DNA from: Bacillus paramycoides
GTDB lineage: Bacteria > Bacillota > Bacilli > Bacillales > Bacillaceae_G
Assembly (NCBI RefSeq): GCF_001884235.1
Contig: NZ_MAOI01000079.1
Coordinates: 1-64,000, forward strand
Length of the DNA: 64,000 bases
Reading direction: 5' to 3'
Shown here: positions 26,792-36,116 of the stretch, piece after piece
Layout: each line of letters starts with the position of its first letter
How positions within the stretch are numbered: position 1 is the stretch's first letter
Made by a program: the position numbers and the translations under genes
The notes under the pieces: model-generated
The model's input: only the letters and a program-made list of their open reading frames with translations
The model's database searches: none
Told to the model about the DNA's origin: nothing

Positions 26792-27658
26792 ATGAATTTT
26801 CATGGTATTTTAGTTCCGTTGATCACCCCGTTTAAAAATGATAAAAGTTTAGATGTAGATACTTTAAAGCAATTGACTAACATATTTATTGATAAAGGTG
26901 TTACTGGTTTAGTGGTGTGTGGCACGACTGGCGAATATTACGCCTTAAACGAAGTAGAACGTGAAACTGTATTAAAAACTGTGGCAGAAGTGGCTAAAGG
27001 TCGCGTAACTTTAATTGCAGGTATTAATGATTTATCAACCGAGGGGGCGGTTAACCGTGCCAAGCAAGCGAAAGAATTGGGCTATGAAGGCTTAATGTTG
27101 TCACCAACTCCTTATAGCCTGCCTGACCAAACGGGTGTGATTGCCCATTATGAAACTGTGGCATTAGCAACTGATTTACCGATTATCATGTACAATTTCC
27201 CTGCGCGCATTGGCATTGAAATTGAGTATGAAACTGTAGTGCATCTGTCTAAAAATCAGAAAATTGTCGGTATTAAAGAGAGCAGTGGTGACTTTAGTCG
27301 TGCTTTACGCTTGCTACAAACCCCATTTGAGAACTTTGAAGTAATTTGTGGCTGTGATGATCAACCTATAGACTTTTTCTTCTGGGGTGCGAAAAGCTGG
27401 ATTGCTGGTGCAGGGAATGTGTTCCCAGAAGAGCAAGTTGCTATGTTTAATGCTGCGCAAGCTGGTGATTGGGACAAGGCTCGACAAATTATGCGCGGAA
27501 TCTACCCAGCTATTCATTCAATGGAATCTGGTAACTACAACCAAAAAGCCAAACTAGGTTGCTTAAAAGGTGAGATTAACGTTGGCTCGGTACGTCTCCC
27601 ATTATCTGATTTATCAGAAGAGGAAAAGGTGGAATTCTTAGCTTTCTTTAATAAATAA
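26792..27658 (+). CDS. DapA-family aldolase/lyase (dihydrodipicolinate synthase-like)
   Basis: A 288-residue TIM-barrel class I aldolase. The Schiff-base lysine is K162 (VGIKESSGD), the catalytic tyrosine Y134 (IIMYNFPARIG), the carboxylate-binding pair T45-T46 (CGTTGEY), and an arginine (R139) occupies the place of the DHDPS semialdehyde-binding Arg. The family includes dihydrodipicolinate synthase, N-acetylneuraminate lyase, and dehydratases or deaminases of sugar acids and hydroxyproline breakdown. Context (aldehyde dehydrogenase, transporter, XRE-cupin) points to catabolism, not lysine synthesis. ATG 26792 is chosen over 26786 because AAGGAG ends at 26784. Codon use is richer in G and C than neighbouring genes. 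Confidence 0.88.
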   Translation: MNFHGILVPLITPFKNDKSLDVDTLKQLTNIFIDKGVTGLVVCGTTGEYYALNEVERETVLKTVAEVAKGRVTLIAGINDLSTEGAVNRAKQAKELGYEGLMLSPTPYSLPDQTGVIAHYETVALATDLPIIMYNFPARIGIEIEYETVVHLSKNQKIVGIKESSGDFSRALRLLQTPFENFEVICGCDDQPIDFFFWGAKSWIAGAGNVFPEEQVAMFNAAQAGDWDKARQIMRGIYPAIHSMESGNYNQKAKLGCLKGEINVGSVRLPLSDLSEEEKVEFLAFFNK

Positions 27659-27674
27659 TCTGGAGGAGAGACAA

Positions 27675-29159
27675 ATGACTGTATCAAGAGAACAAGTTTT
27701 TGCCCTTGCTAAAGAAGGAAAGCTATGGGCAGGCAACTTAATTGATGGTTTTACGAGTACTGCCGACAAATTAGAAAACCGCACTCCCATCGACAATAGC
27801 TTAATTGGCTATATTGCCGATGGTGATGAGCGGGATGTAGATGCGGCCGTTAAAGTAGCGAGGGAGACATTTGAAGCAGGGATTTGGAGTCAATTATCCC
27901 CTAATGAGCGTAAGAAAGTGATGATCCGCTGGGCACAATTGCTCGAAGAACATAGCGAAGAACTGGCTGCCTTAGATTGTATAGATGCTGGAAAACCGAT
28001 TACTGAATGTTTAAATACTGACATGCCAGCAACGATTGATACGTTTTATTGGTACGCTGAAGCAATTGATAAACTCTTTGGCAAAGTCGCTCCTACGGGT
28101 AAAGATGCTTTGGGCTTGATTGTCACTGAACCGATTGGCGTTGTTGGTGCGGTATTACCTTGGAACTTTCCCGCGCAAATGTTTGCTTGGAAAGTGGCAC
28201 CTGCATTAGCTGCAGGGAATTCCGTTATTGTGAAACCGGCGGAATTAACTTCACTCAGTGCTTACCGTATGATTGAACTTGCTTATGAAGCAGGTGTTCC
28301 AAGAGGCGCTTTAAGTTTAGTGTGTGGTTTAGGCGAAAAAGTAGGTGAACCATTAGGGCGTCACATGGATGTAGACATTGTATCATTTACCGGATCAACG
28401 GAAGTCGGCAGGTATTTCTTAAAATATTCAGCAGAAAGTAACCTTAAAGAAATTGTCTTAGAGTGTGGTGGCAAAAGCCCGCAGGTCGTGTTTGAAGATG
28501 CTGACTTGGATGCGGCTGTTCCGCATATTTTATCAGCTGCCTTTTGGAATATGAGTGAAAACTGCAGCTGCGGTTCCCGTTTGATCGTACATGAATCTGT
28601 CAAAGAGGAATTATTAGAAAAATTAAAGTCTGGCTTAACAAGCTGGAAATTAGGTAACCCGATGGAAGAGTCAGTTGCCATTGGCCCCATGATTGAAGAA
28701 GCACACTTTAATAAAGTGAAGTCGTTCTTGGATATTACGCTTCAAGAAGGGGGGAGCCTAGTTGCTGGAGGGAAAGTTCACAGTGATGTGGGCAGCGGCT
28801 GGTACATAGAACCAACTATTTTCGAAAATGTAACCGCTAACATGACATTGTTCCAAAATGAAGTATTTGGTCCGATTTTAGCGGTTAGTACGTTCGAAAA
28901 GGAAGAAGAAGCAATTGCCCTTGCCAATAACACCTCTTACGGGTTAGCTGCTTCTTTTTATAGCCAAAATGTACAGCGAACGATGCGTGTGGCACGTGCC
29001 ATTAAAGCTGGAACCGTTTCTGTGAATGGTTTTAGTGAAGGGGATATCACCACCCCATTTGGTGGCTTTAAACAATCTGGCTTTGGTGGCAAAGATAATG
29101 GATTAGAAGCTTTTGAACAATATGTGATGACAAAAGTAATTTGGTACGTTCATTCATAA
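27675..29159 (+). CDS. NAD(P)-dependent aldehyde dehydrogenase, PuuC-like
   Basis: A 494-residue aldehyde dehydrogenase. N164 (PWNFP), the NAD motif FTGST (238-242), catalytic base E263 (LECGGKSP) and catalytic C297 (SENCSCGSR) are all present. The tail VNGFSEGDITTPFGGFKQSG closely follows the PuuC pattern, the enzyme that oxidises gamma-glutamyl-aminobutyraldehyde. The substrate is probably an aldehyde made by, or upstream of, the DapA-like enzyme. It starts 16 bases after that gene with GGAGGAGAG. Like that gene it uses more G/C-ending codons than the flanking core genes, suggesting transfer. Confidence 0.9.
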   Translation: MTVSREQVFALAKEGKLWAGNLIDGFTSTADKLENRTPIDNSLIGYIADGDERDVDAAVKVARETFEAGIWSQLSPNERKKVMIRWAQLLEEHSEELAALDCIDAGKPITECLNTDMPATIDTFYWYAEAIDKLFGKVAPTGKDALGLIVTEPIGVVGAVLPWNFPAQMFAWKVAPALAAGNSVIVKPAELTSLSAYRMIELAYEAGVPRGALSLVCGLGEKVGEPLGRHMDVDIVSFTGSTEVGRYFLKYSAESNLKEIVLECGGKSPQVVFEDADLDAAVPHILSAAFWNMSENCSCGSRLIVHESVKEELLEKLKSGLTSWKLGNPMEESVAIGPMIEEAHFNKVKSFLDITLQEGGSLVAGGKVHSDVGSGWYIEPTIFENVTANMTLFQNEVFGPILAVSTFEKEEEAIALANNTSYGLAASFYSQNVQRTMRVARAIKAGTVSVNGFSEGDITTPFGGFKQSGFGGKDNGLEAFEQYVMTKVIWYVHS

Positions 29160-29192
29160 TAATCTGAATCTGCTATTATTGGGGGACTAAAC

Positions 29193-30500
29193 ATGGGGAA
29201 AACAGATAATAAGCAGCTAAAAAAAGTTGTTGTTGCATCGATGATTGGATCTGTGGCTGAATGGTATGAGTTTTTCTTATATGGAACCGCTTCTGCTCTC
29301 GTTTTTGGAGAATTATTTTTCCAACAAACGGGAAGTGCTATTGATGGCATCCTGGCTGCATTTGCTCTCTATGCGGTAGGCTTTTTAGCTAGACCTATCG
29401 GCGGACTTGTTTTTGGTCATTATGGTGATAAATTTGGGCGTAAAAATTTATTACAGCTTAGTTTAATTATCGTTGGAATAACGACTTTCTTAATGGGATG
29501 TATTCCGACATTCAGCAGTATTGGGTATTGGGCTCCGATCTTACTCGTTACTTTACGTTTAATTCAAGGATTTGCTTTTGGTGGAGAATGGGGTGGAGCT
29601 GTTATTTTAGTATCTGAGCACAGCCCTAGTGATAGACGTGGATATTGGGCAAGCTGGCCACAGGCAGGCGTACCATTAGGGAATTTAATAGCAACAATTA
29701 TCCTATTACTTTTATCTAAAAATTTAAGCCCCGAGCAATTTATGGACTGGGGTTGGCGTGTAGCATTTTGGTTCTCTGCTGTTGTCGTCCTAATTGGTCT
29801 TTGGATTCGTAAAAGTGTAGACGATGCCCCTATTTTCAAAGAGTCACAAGAAAAACAAGCTCAATTAGAAAAACAGCAATTAGGTATTATAGAAGTGATT
29901 AGAGATCATAAAAAAGCGATTATTGCTGGTATTGGAGCTCGTTTTGCAGAAAATATCTTATACTATATAGTGGTCACTTTCTCTATTAGTTATTTAAAAC
30001 TTGCGGTTAATAAAGATACTTCACAAATTTTATTATTAATGTTTGGTGCTCATGCAATTCACTTTTTCCTCATCCCATTAATGGGACACTTAAGTGATGT
30101 GTGGGGACGGAAGCCAATTTATATGACAGGAGCTGTTTTAACTGCATTTTGGGGATTTATCGGGTTTCCAATGATGGATACAGGAAATGATTGGTTAATT
30201 ATTACTGCCATTACTATTGGTCTATTCATACAATCGATGACGTATTCACCATACTCCGCATTAATGACAGAGTTATTCCCAACGCACATCAGATATACAG
30301 CTTTGTCTTTATGTTATCAAGTAGCACCAATTTTGGCAGGATCATTGGCACCATTAATTTCATTAAGTCTCCTAAATAAATTTAATAGTTCTATCCCAAT
30401 TTCAATTTATTTAGTCATCTCAAGTATTATTTCAATCTCATGTATCATGTTAGTAAAAGAAACAAAAGGTAAATCACTCACGTTTAAGAAAGCTAAGTAA
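29193..30500 (+). CDS. MFS transporter, metabolite:H+ symporter (MHS/ProP-like) family
   Basis: A 435-residue protein with 12 predicted helices. The MHS family start ([20 protein letters not shown]), the loop 2-3 motif [10 protein letters not shown], and [18 protein letters not shown] in helix 4-5 are clear. Members bring in carboxylates or zwitterions such as shikimate, alpha-ketoglutarate, proline and betaine with protons. It is the third gene of the divergent cluster (33 bases after the dehydrogenase) and probably imports the compound that the two enzymes degrade. The ATG at 29193 lies 8 bases after GGGGG. Confidence 0.88.
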   Translation: MGKTDNKQLKKVVVASMIGSVAEWYEFFLYGTASALVFGELFFQQTGSAIDGILAAFALYAVGFLARPIGGLVFGHYGDKFGRKNLLQLSLIIVGITTFLMGCIPTFSSIGYWAPILLVTLRLIQGFAFGGEWGGAVILVSEHSPSDRRGYWASWPQAGVPLGNLIATIILLLLSKNLSPEQFMDWGWRVAFWFSAVVVLIGLWIRKSVDDAPIFKESQEKQAQLEKQQLGIIEVIRDHKKAIIAGIGARFAENILYYIVVTFSISYLKLAVNKDTSQILLLMFGAHAIHFFLIPLMGHLSDVWGRKPIYMTGAVLTAFWGFIGFPMMDTGNDWLIITAITIGLFIQSMTYSPYSALMTELFPTHIRYTALSLCYQVAPILAGSLAPLISLSLLNKFNSSIPISIYLVISSIISISCIMLVKETKGKSLTFKKAK

Positions 30501-30566
30501 ATATTTTCGTAAGCCACATACAATCGCTTTATAACTGTTATTTTATAATAAAGATTGATAAGAATG

Positions 30567-30604
30567 GCCTCTTTGAGCAGCGTGTCTCTAAGAGGTCTTT
30601 TTAT
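30567..30604 (+). terminator. Terminator after MFS gene
   Basis: GCCTCTT (30567-30573) pairs with AAGAGGT (30590-30596) over a long loop, followed by a T run. Confidence 0.65.
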
Positions 30605-30742
30605 TTTTCTGATATTTCAAGAGGTGTATCGTTTGAAAAAATCTTTCTTTTCATTCTTCTTTTTATAGTTTTATAGGAGAAAGCTAGGTTTCTTATTTCT
30701 ACTACTGTATAATGAGAAAAAAGCACGAAAAGAGGTTATCTC

Positions 30743-31420
30743 ATGCTAGAGGTTATTGCAACTTGTTTAGAAGATGTGAAGCGAATTGAAAAGGCTGGTG
30801 GAAATCGAATTGAACTCATTTCATCGTATACAGAAGGTGGTTTAACACCGAGTTATGCCTTTATAAAAAAAGCAGTAGAAGCAGTACAAATACCGGTTCA
30901 TGTCATGATTCGTCCGCATGCGAAGTCTTTTATATATACGGAAGAAGAAATTGAAATGATGAAAGAAGATATTGAAGTTGCTCAAAATCTTGGGGCTGCT
31001 GGTGTTGTATTAGGTGTATTAAATGAACAAAATGAAGTTGATGCACAGAAATTAGCAGATTTATTATCTGTTGTAGATGGAATAAATGTAACGTATCACC
31101 GTGCGATAGATGATACAGAAAATCCGGCAGAAGCGATGAAGGTTTTGAAGAAATTCAATAAAGTTACTCACGTGTTAACTTCAGGCGGACAAGGAAATGT
31201 AGTAGCTAATATTCCGGTGCTTAGAGAGATGCAAAAGGAAAGTGAAGGGAATATACAGCTTGTTGTTGGAAGCGGAGTAACGAAAGAGAATGTAAAACAA
31301 TTGCTAGATGAAACTGGAATCGCGCAGGCACATGTAGGTACAGCTGTGAGAGAAGGTAAATCATGTTTTTCTGAAATTGATCCAGGATTAGTACAAGAGT
31401 TAGCAGTTTTAATAAAATAG
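30743..31420 (+). CDS. cutC: CutC-family protein (copper homeostasis fold)
   Basis: A 225-residue TIM-barrel protein of the CutC family: LEVIATCLEDVKRIEKAGGN, RIELISSYTEGGLTPSYAFI, VPVHVMIRPHAKSFIYTEEE and HVLTSGGQGNVVANIP. CutC was named for copper tolerance in E. coli but that role is disputed and its reaction is unknown. Length and motifs are normal. It is followed 27 bases later by a signal peptidase gene and is likely co-transcribed. Confidence 0.88.
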   Translation: MLEVIATCLEDVKRIEKAGGNRIELISSYTEGGLTPSYAFIKKAVEAVQIPVHVMIRPHAKSFIYTEEEIEMMKEDIEVAQNLGAAGVVLGVLNEQNEVDAQKLADLLSVVDGINVTYHRAIDDTENPAEAMKVLKKFNKVTHVLTSGGQGNVVANIPVLREMQKESEGNIQLVVGSGVTKENVKQLLDETGIAQAHVGTAVREGKSCFSEIDPGLVQELAVLIK

Positions 31421-31447
31421 TTGTCATGTTAGAAAAGAGGGGAAAAG

Positions 31448-31999
31448 ATGGAGAAAAATACGAAAAAAGAAGTAATCTCATGGATTAAAACGATAGGGAT
31501 TACACTTGGGATTGCTTTTATCGTTCGAGGGATATTATTTACGCCTTCACTAGTACAAGGTGAGTCGATGATGCCAACTTTAGAAAATAATGAGCGAGTT
31601 CTCGTTAATAAGATTGGTTATAGTATTAATGGATTAGATCGCTTTGACGTTATTATCTTCCACGGAAAAGAAGGGTATGATTTAGTAAAACGAGTAATTG
31701 GTTTACCAGGTGATACAGTTGAGTATAAAAATGATGTTTTATATGTAAACGGAAAAGCGATGGAAGAACCGTATTTAAAAGAATATAAAGAAAAAGCAGC
31801 TGGTCGTGTATTAACTCCTGATTTTACGTTAGAACAAATTACAGGGAAAACGAAAGTGCCAGAAGGCCAAGTATTTGTTTTAGGAGATAATCGTGAAGTT
31901 TCTAAAGACGGTCGTATGTTTGGATTTATTTCAGAAGATGAAATTGTCGGAAAAGGACAAGCTGTTTTCTGGCCATTGAAACAAGTAAGAGCGTTATAA
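31448..31999 (+). CDS. sipS: Type I signal peptidase
   Basis: A 183-residue membrane-anchored signal peptidase of the Gram-positive SipS type. One N-terminal helix (about 11-29) is followed by box B with the nucleophile S40 (GESMMPTL) and box D with the general base K81 (VKRVIGLPGD). Box E is GDNREVSKDGR, where the usual D-S-R reads D-G-R. It cuts signal peptides from exported pre-proteins on the outer face of the membrane. A second copy lies at 41083. GAAAAGAGGGG precedes the ATG. Confidence 0.9.
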   Translation: MEKNTKKEVISWIKTIGITLGIAFIVRGILFTPSLVQGESMMPTLENNERVLVNKIGYSINGLDRFDVIIFHGKEGYDLVKRVIGLPGDTVEYKNDVLYVNGKAMEEPYLKEYKEKAAGRVLTPDFTLEQITGKTKVPEGQVFVLGDNREVSKDGRMFGFISEDEIVGKGQAVFWPLKQVRAL

Positions 32000-32008
32000 A
32001 GTGTAGAG

Positions 32009-32042
32009 AAAGTATGGGAGAGGTATTCTTCCATACTTTTTT
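32009..32042 (+). terminator. Terminator after sipS
   Basis: AAAGTATGG (32009-32017) pairs with CCATACTTT (32031-32039), followed by TTTA. Confidence 0.85.
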
Positions 32043-32126
32043 ATTTGTTCAAAAATATATTGATAGAATTTAAAGAATATTTTATAATTTTTAATTATAT
32101 ATTTGTTTCGAAAAACGGAATTCAAG

Positions 32127-32141
32127 TTCCGAAATTCGGAA
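32127..32141 (+). promoter_or_regulatory. Palindromic operator of the IclR regulator
   Basis: TTCCGAA-A-TTCGGAA is a perfect 15-base palindrome, centred 23 bases before the ATG. A second CGGAA half-site (32116-32120) faces the first TTCCG, giving CGGAATTCAAGTTCCG. The spacing fits IclR-type autorepression. Confidence 0.75.
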
Positions 32142-32156
32142 CATAAAGGAGATAGG

Positions 32157-32909
32157 ATGAATATAAATAAAACGGCAGTTAAGACAATGGATATTTTGGA
32201 GTTGTTTTATGAACATGAGGAGCTAAGTTTAACAGAGATGGTTCAGCTTACGAATATGCCAAAAACATCTGTTTATCGTTTAATTGGTTCGTTAGAAGAG
32301 ATGGGGTTTTTACAAAAAACAGAAAAGAGTAAGTATCGTCTCGGAGTCGTTTTTTTACGATTTGGTCAACTTGTTTCACAAAGGTTATCGGTAAGAAATA
32401 TTGCTCTTCCATATATGAAAGAGCTTAGAGATAGTTTAGGACAGGCAGTTAATTTAATTATTCAAGATGGTAATGATGCAATTTATGTTGAAAAGATGGA
32501 AGGAGCTCAGCCGGTACGTGTTTATACGGCGGTTGGAAGAAGAGCTCCACTGTATGCCGGCGCGTGTCCGAGAATTTTACTATCGTATTTTTCTGAGGAA
32601 GAGAAAAGGAAATATGTAGAGGCAATAAATTTAATGCAATTTGCAGATGGAACGATTGTTAATAAAGAGCATTTGCTAGAAGTATTACATATGGCGAAAA
32701 CGGAAGGGTATACAATTAGTTATTCTGAATTAGAAAATCATACAGCGGCCATAGCAGCGCCAATTTTCGCAAATGATGGAACTGTTGTAGCGGGTATTAG
32801 TATTTCAGGATTAGCAATTGAATATAGCGAAAGTAACATTCCATATTTTATTGCGAAAGTGAAAGAAACGGCGTACCGCATTTCGAAAGAACTCGGCTTT
32901 TGGGAGTAG
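32157..32909 (+). CDS. IclR-family transcriptional regulator of the pyroglutamate operon
   Basis: A 250-residue IclR regulator. The N-terminal winged HTH is at about 5-65 (LTEMVQLTNMPKTSVYRLIG, SLEEMGFLQKTEKSKYRLGV) and the effector domain at about 80-245 (YVEKMEGAQPVRVYTAVGRR, AIAAPIFANDGTVVAGISIS). The start is ATG 32157 after AAAGGAG; the longer frame from 32103 runs through the operator. It is the first gene of a seven-gene run (pxpB, pxpC, pxpA, DUF969, DUF979, pcp). Its likely ligand is 5-oxoproline or a product, which is inference. Confidence 0.9.
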   Translation: MNINKTAVKTMDILELFYEHEELSLTEMVQLTNMPKTSVYRLIGSLEEMGFLQKTEKSKYRLGVVFLRFGQLVSQRLSVRNIALPYMKELRDSLGQAVNLIIQDGNDAIYVEKMEGAQPVRVYTAVGRRAPLYAGACPRILLSYFSEEEKRKYVEAINLMQFADGTIVNKEHLLEVLHMAKTEGYTISYSELENHTAAIAAPIFANDGTVVAGISISGLAIEYSESNIPYFIAKVKETAYRISKELGFWE

Positions 32910-32923
32910 AAAGAGGGAATGGG

Positions 32924-33637
32924 ATGAAATTTTCTACGTTAGGAGATCAAGCAATTATTGTTACATTTGGTGAAGAAATCAGGATGGACATATATGAAAA
33001 AGTACAGCGATTATTTCAAGCACTGCAGCAACATCCATTTCCAGGGATGATAGAATGTGTTCCGTCATTTACTTCATTAGCGGTGTACTACAATTTGTTC
33101 GAAGTATGGAAGAAAAATGATAGAAATATAAGACCATATGATTACGTATGCCAGTACATAAATGGGCTATATGATACTTATAAGGAAGAAGTGAAAAGGG
33201 ATGTGAAACATATTTCTATACCAGTTTGCTACGGGGGAGAATATGGGCCAGATTTAGAAGAGGTCGCGTATTATCATGGGTTACAAGTAGAGGATGTTAT
33301 TCGAATACATAGTGAAACGACGTATTTTGTGTATATGTTAGGTTTTACACCTGGGTTCCCTTATTTAGGAGGATTACCGAAAGAATTAGAAACACCTAGA
33401 AAAGAAACACCACGGTTACAAATCGCACCTGGTTCAGTAGGTATTGGCGGAAATCAAACAGGTATTTATCCGCTTGAAACGCCGGGCGGATGGAATATTA
33501 TTGGCCGAACACCAATCCTTTTATTTAATCCGAAAGAAGAAACACCTACCTATATTCAAAGCGGTATGTATTTACGTTTTATCCCGATAACAAAGGAAGA
33601 GTACGTATCGTTAGAGGGGGCTAAAGAATGGATGTAG
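32924..33637 (+). CDS. pxpB: 5-oxoprolinase subunit PxpB
   Basis: A 237-residue KipI/PxpB-family (allophanate hydrolase subunit 1-like) protein. The C-terminal cyclophilin-like domain shows YMLGFTPGFPYLGGLP, IAPGSVGIGGNQTGIYPLET and PGGWNIIGRTP. With PxpC and PxpA it forms the ATP-dependent 5-oxoprolinase that opens pyroglutamate to glutamate. ATG 32924 follows AGAGGG; the frame from TTG 32900 overlaps the end of the IclR gene without a site. The last codons overlap the pxpC start by 10 bases, so the two are translationally coupled. Confidence 0.93.
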   Translation: MKFSTLGDQAIIVTFGEEIRMDIYEKVQRLFQALQQHPFPGMIECVPSFTSLAVYYNLFEVWKKNDRNIRPYDYVCQYINGLYDTYKEEVKRDVKHISIPVCYGGEYGPDLEEVAYYHGLQVEDVIRIHSETTYFVYMLGFTPGFPYLGGLPKELETPRKETPRLQIAPGSVGIGGNQTGIYPLETPGGWNIIGRTPILLFNPKEETPTYIQSGMYLRFIPITKEEYVSLEGAKEWM

Positions 33638-34617
33638 AGGTTTTGCATGCTGGGATGTTTACAACAGTCCAAGATTTAGGACGTTACCATTATCAACAAT
33701 ATGGTGTACCTGTTGGAGGCGCTATGGATAAGAGCGCACTCAGGATGATTAATATGTTAGTTGGCAATGAAGAGAATGAAGCTGGACTCGAAATTACGAT
33801 AATGGGGCCTAAATTGTTAATAAAGAAAACGACTTTATTAGCGATTGGCGGGGCAAATATGGAACCGTTATTAAATGGAGAACGTATTCCGTTATGGCGT
33901 CCCGTGTTAGCTGAAGAGGGAAGCATGCTTTGTTTCGGAAAAGCGAAAAGCGGGTGTAGGGCGTATGTGACCTTTGCGGGCGGTATCGATATTGATCGTA
34001 CGATGGGAAGCAAAAGTACTTACATACGTGCTGCTATTGGCGGTATGGAAGGGAGAATGCTGAAAAAAGGAGACTATTTTCAAATTGGTACACGACCAGA
34101 AGTTGCGAGTCGTTTCATACAAAACTTACAAGAAGAAAAGCGTATAAAAACGAAGTGGGCAATTTGTAACAAGGCGTTACCAAAATGTAAGAAGCATCCT
34201 ACTCTTCGCGTTATAACAGACTTTGAATATGATCAATTTACAGAAGAAAGTACAAAGTCGTTTTTTACGAAAGAGTATAAAGTGTCCAATTATGCTGATC
34301 GTATGGGGTATAGGCTTGACGGAGAAGTTTTAAATAGAGTTGAAGAGATAGAAATTTTATCGAGTCCAGTTACATTTGGAACAATTCAAGTACCGAATGG
34401 TGGACAGCCTATTATATTAATGGCAGATAGACAAACGACAGGCGGCTATCCGAGAATTGGAAATGTCATTTCAGTAGATTTACCTCTTCTAGCGCAGTTG
34501 AAACCAGGAGACTATGTAACTTTTGAAAAAATCTCTATGGAAGAAGCTGAACAATTATATATAAAGCAGGAAGAAAATATGAGTCTAGTAAAGAAATTCA
34601 TCGCTTTACGAAGCTGA
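33628..34617 (+). CDS. pxpC: 5-oxoprolinase subunit PxpC
   Basis: A 329-residue KipA/PxpC-family protein (allophanate hydrolase subunit 2-like, often labelled biotin-dependent carboxyltransferase family). Marks are MFTTVQDLGRYHYQQYGVPV, GGAMDKSALRMINMLVGN, TTGGYPRIGNVISVDLPLLA. It is the second subunit of the PxpABC complex. It overlaps pxpB by 10 bases and has AGAGGGGG before its ATG. Length is typical. Confidence 0.93.
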   Translation: MDVEVLHAGMFTTVQDLGRYHYQQYGVPVGGAMDKSALRMINMLVGNEENEAGLEITIMGPKLLIKKTTLLAIGGANMEPLLNGERIPLWRPVLAEEGSMLCFGKAKSGCRAYVTFAGGIDIDRTMGSKSTYIRAAIGGMEGRMLKKGDYFQIGTRPEVASRFIQNLQEEKRIKTKWAICNKALPKCKKHPTLRVITDFEYDQFTEESTKSFFTKEYKVSNYADRMGYRLDGEVLNRVEEIEILSSPVTFGTIQVPNGGQPIILMADRQTTGGYPRIGNVISVDLPLLAQLKPGDYVTFEKISMEEAEQLYIKQEENMSLVKKFIALRS

Positions 34618-34635
34618 GATTAGGAGGAAAACATC

Positions 34636-35397
34636 GTGACTACAATTGATTTAAACTGTGATTTAGGAGAAAGTTTTGGAGCTTATAAAATGGGGAATGA
34701 TGATGAAATTCTTCCGTTCGTTTCCTCAATAAATATTGCTTGTGGCTTTCATGCTGGTGATCCGATCGTTATGCGGCAAACAGTTGAAAAAGCATTACAA
34801 CATAATGTAGCAATCGGGGCGCATCCCGGATTTCCTGATTTAATTGGATTTGGGAGAAGGAACATGCACGTTTCACCAAGTGAAGTATACGATTATGTTT
34901 TATATCAAATTGGCGCATTGGACGGGTTTGTTAAAGCTGCTGGAGGAAATATGCATCATGTAAAGCCGCACGGTGCCCTATATAATATGGCGGCAACTGA
35001 TTCGGAAATTGCGGATGCAATCGCAAAGGCAATTTCTCATATAAACCCTGAACTATTACTTTACGGATTAGCGAATAGCGATGCATTTACGCGAGCGGCC
35101 GAAAAGTATAAAGTAACTTTCGTACAAGAAGCTTTTGCTGATCGTACGTATAAGCAGGATGGAACTTTAACAAGCCGTACAGAAGAAAATGCTCTTATAA
35201 AAAATGAAGACGAAGCAATAAACCAAGTACTTCAAATGGTGAAAGAAGGGTATGTAGAAGCAGTTACTGGAGGGAAAGTAGCACTTCAGGCGCAAACGAT
35301 ATGTTTACATGGAGATGGAGAGAAAGCAGTACAATTTGCGGGGAGAATATACAGAACATTCGAACTTAACGGTATTTCTATAAGTGCACCAAAATAA
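34636..35397 (+). CDS. pxpA: 5-oxoprolinase subunit PxpA (LamB/YcsF family)
   Basis: A 253-residue LamB/YcsF-family protein: IDLNCDLGESFGAYKMGNDD, NIACGFHAGDPIVMRQTVEK, VAIGAHPGFPDLIGFGRRNM and VKPHGALYNMA. This subunit carries the metal-type TIM barrel of 5-oxoprolinase. It begins at GTG 34636 with TAGGAGG at the right distance, 18 bases after pxpC. It completes the PxpABC enzyme. Confidence 0.93.
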   Translation: MTTIDLNCDLGESFGAYKMGNDDEILPFVSSINIACGFHAGDPIVMRQTVEKALQHNVAIGAHPGFPDLIGFGRRNMHVSPSEVYDYVLYQIGALDGFVKAAGGNMHHVKPHGALYNMAATDSEIADAIAKAISHINPELLLYGLANSDAFTRAAEKYKVTFVQEAFADRTYKQDGTLTSRTEENALIKNEDEAINQVLQMVKEGYVEAVTGGKVALQAQTICLHGDGEKAVQFAGRIYRTFELNGISISAPK

Positions 35398-35419
35398 AAA
35401 ATGAGGGGAAGTGTTACAA

Positions 35420-36115
35420 ATGGTGAAATTAATTGGAATTTTACTTGTTGCGGTTGGTTTTTTATTTAGATTAAATACACTGTTAGTAGTTATGGTTGCA
35501 GGTATTGTTACTGGTATGGTTTCAGGCTTAAGCTTTTATGATGTGATCAGCATGTTCGGTAAATTTTTCGTAGAAAACAGATATATGTCTATGCCAATAT
35601 TGTTAACTTTACCTGTAATCGGGATATTAGAGCGTTATGGGCTAAAGGAAAGAGCAGAGGCACTTATAACGAAGTCAAAAGGAGCTACAACTGGAAGAGT
35701 ATTAATGTCATATTTTACGATAAGAGAATCTTCAGCGGCACTTGGACTTAATATTGGTGGTCATGCGCAAACAGTGAGACCACTTGTTGCACCAATGGCA
35801 GAGGGAGCTGCGCAAGGTAGGTATGGTAAACTTCCTGAAAAATTAAGAGAGAAGATTAAAGCAAACGCAGCAGCTGCGGAAAACACAGCTTGGTTTTTCG
35901 GAGAAGATATTTTTATCGCAACTGGTGCCATTTTATTAATGAAAGGGTTCTTCGATTCAGTAGGAATGCATGTCGGTGTATGGGATATGGCGCTTTGGGG
36001 AATTCCGACTGCGATATCTGCCCTTATTGTGAGCTGGATTAGGTTTAGAAGGTTTGATAAGTATATAGAGAAAACAATGAAGGCAGAAGAAAAACAAGAG
36101 AAGGAGGTTATATAA
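35420..36115 (+). CDS. DUF969 membrane protein, probable 5-oxoproline transport component
   Basis: A 231-residue membrane protein with about five helices and a conserved middle FTIRESSAALGLNIGGHAQT and NAAAAENTAWFFGEDIF, the DUF969 signature. The start is ATG 35420 (GAGGGGAA at 35403-35410); GTG 35411 would be too close to that site. It is followed after one base by the DUF979 gene. The pair resembles the two halves of ion-transporter-superfamily permeases and sits between PxpABC and Pcp, so transport of pyroglutamate is a reasonable inference, not shown. Confidence 0.82.
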   Translation: MVKLIGILLVAVGFLFRLNTLLVVMVAGIVTGMVSGLSFYDVISMFGKFFVENRYMSMPILLTLPVIGILERYGLKERAEALITKSKGATTGRVLMSYFTIRESSAALGLNIGGHAQTVRPLVAPMAEGAAQGRYGKLPEKLREKIKANAAAAENTAWFFGEDIFIATGAILLMKGFFDSVGMHVGVWDMALWGIPTAISALIVSWIRFRRFDKYIEKTMKAEEKQEKEVI

Positions 36116-36116
36116 G

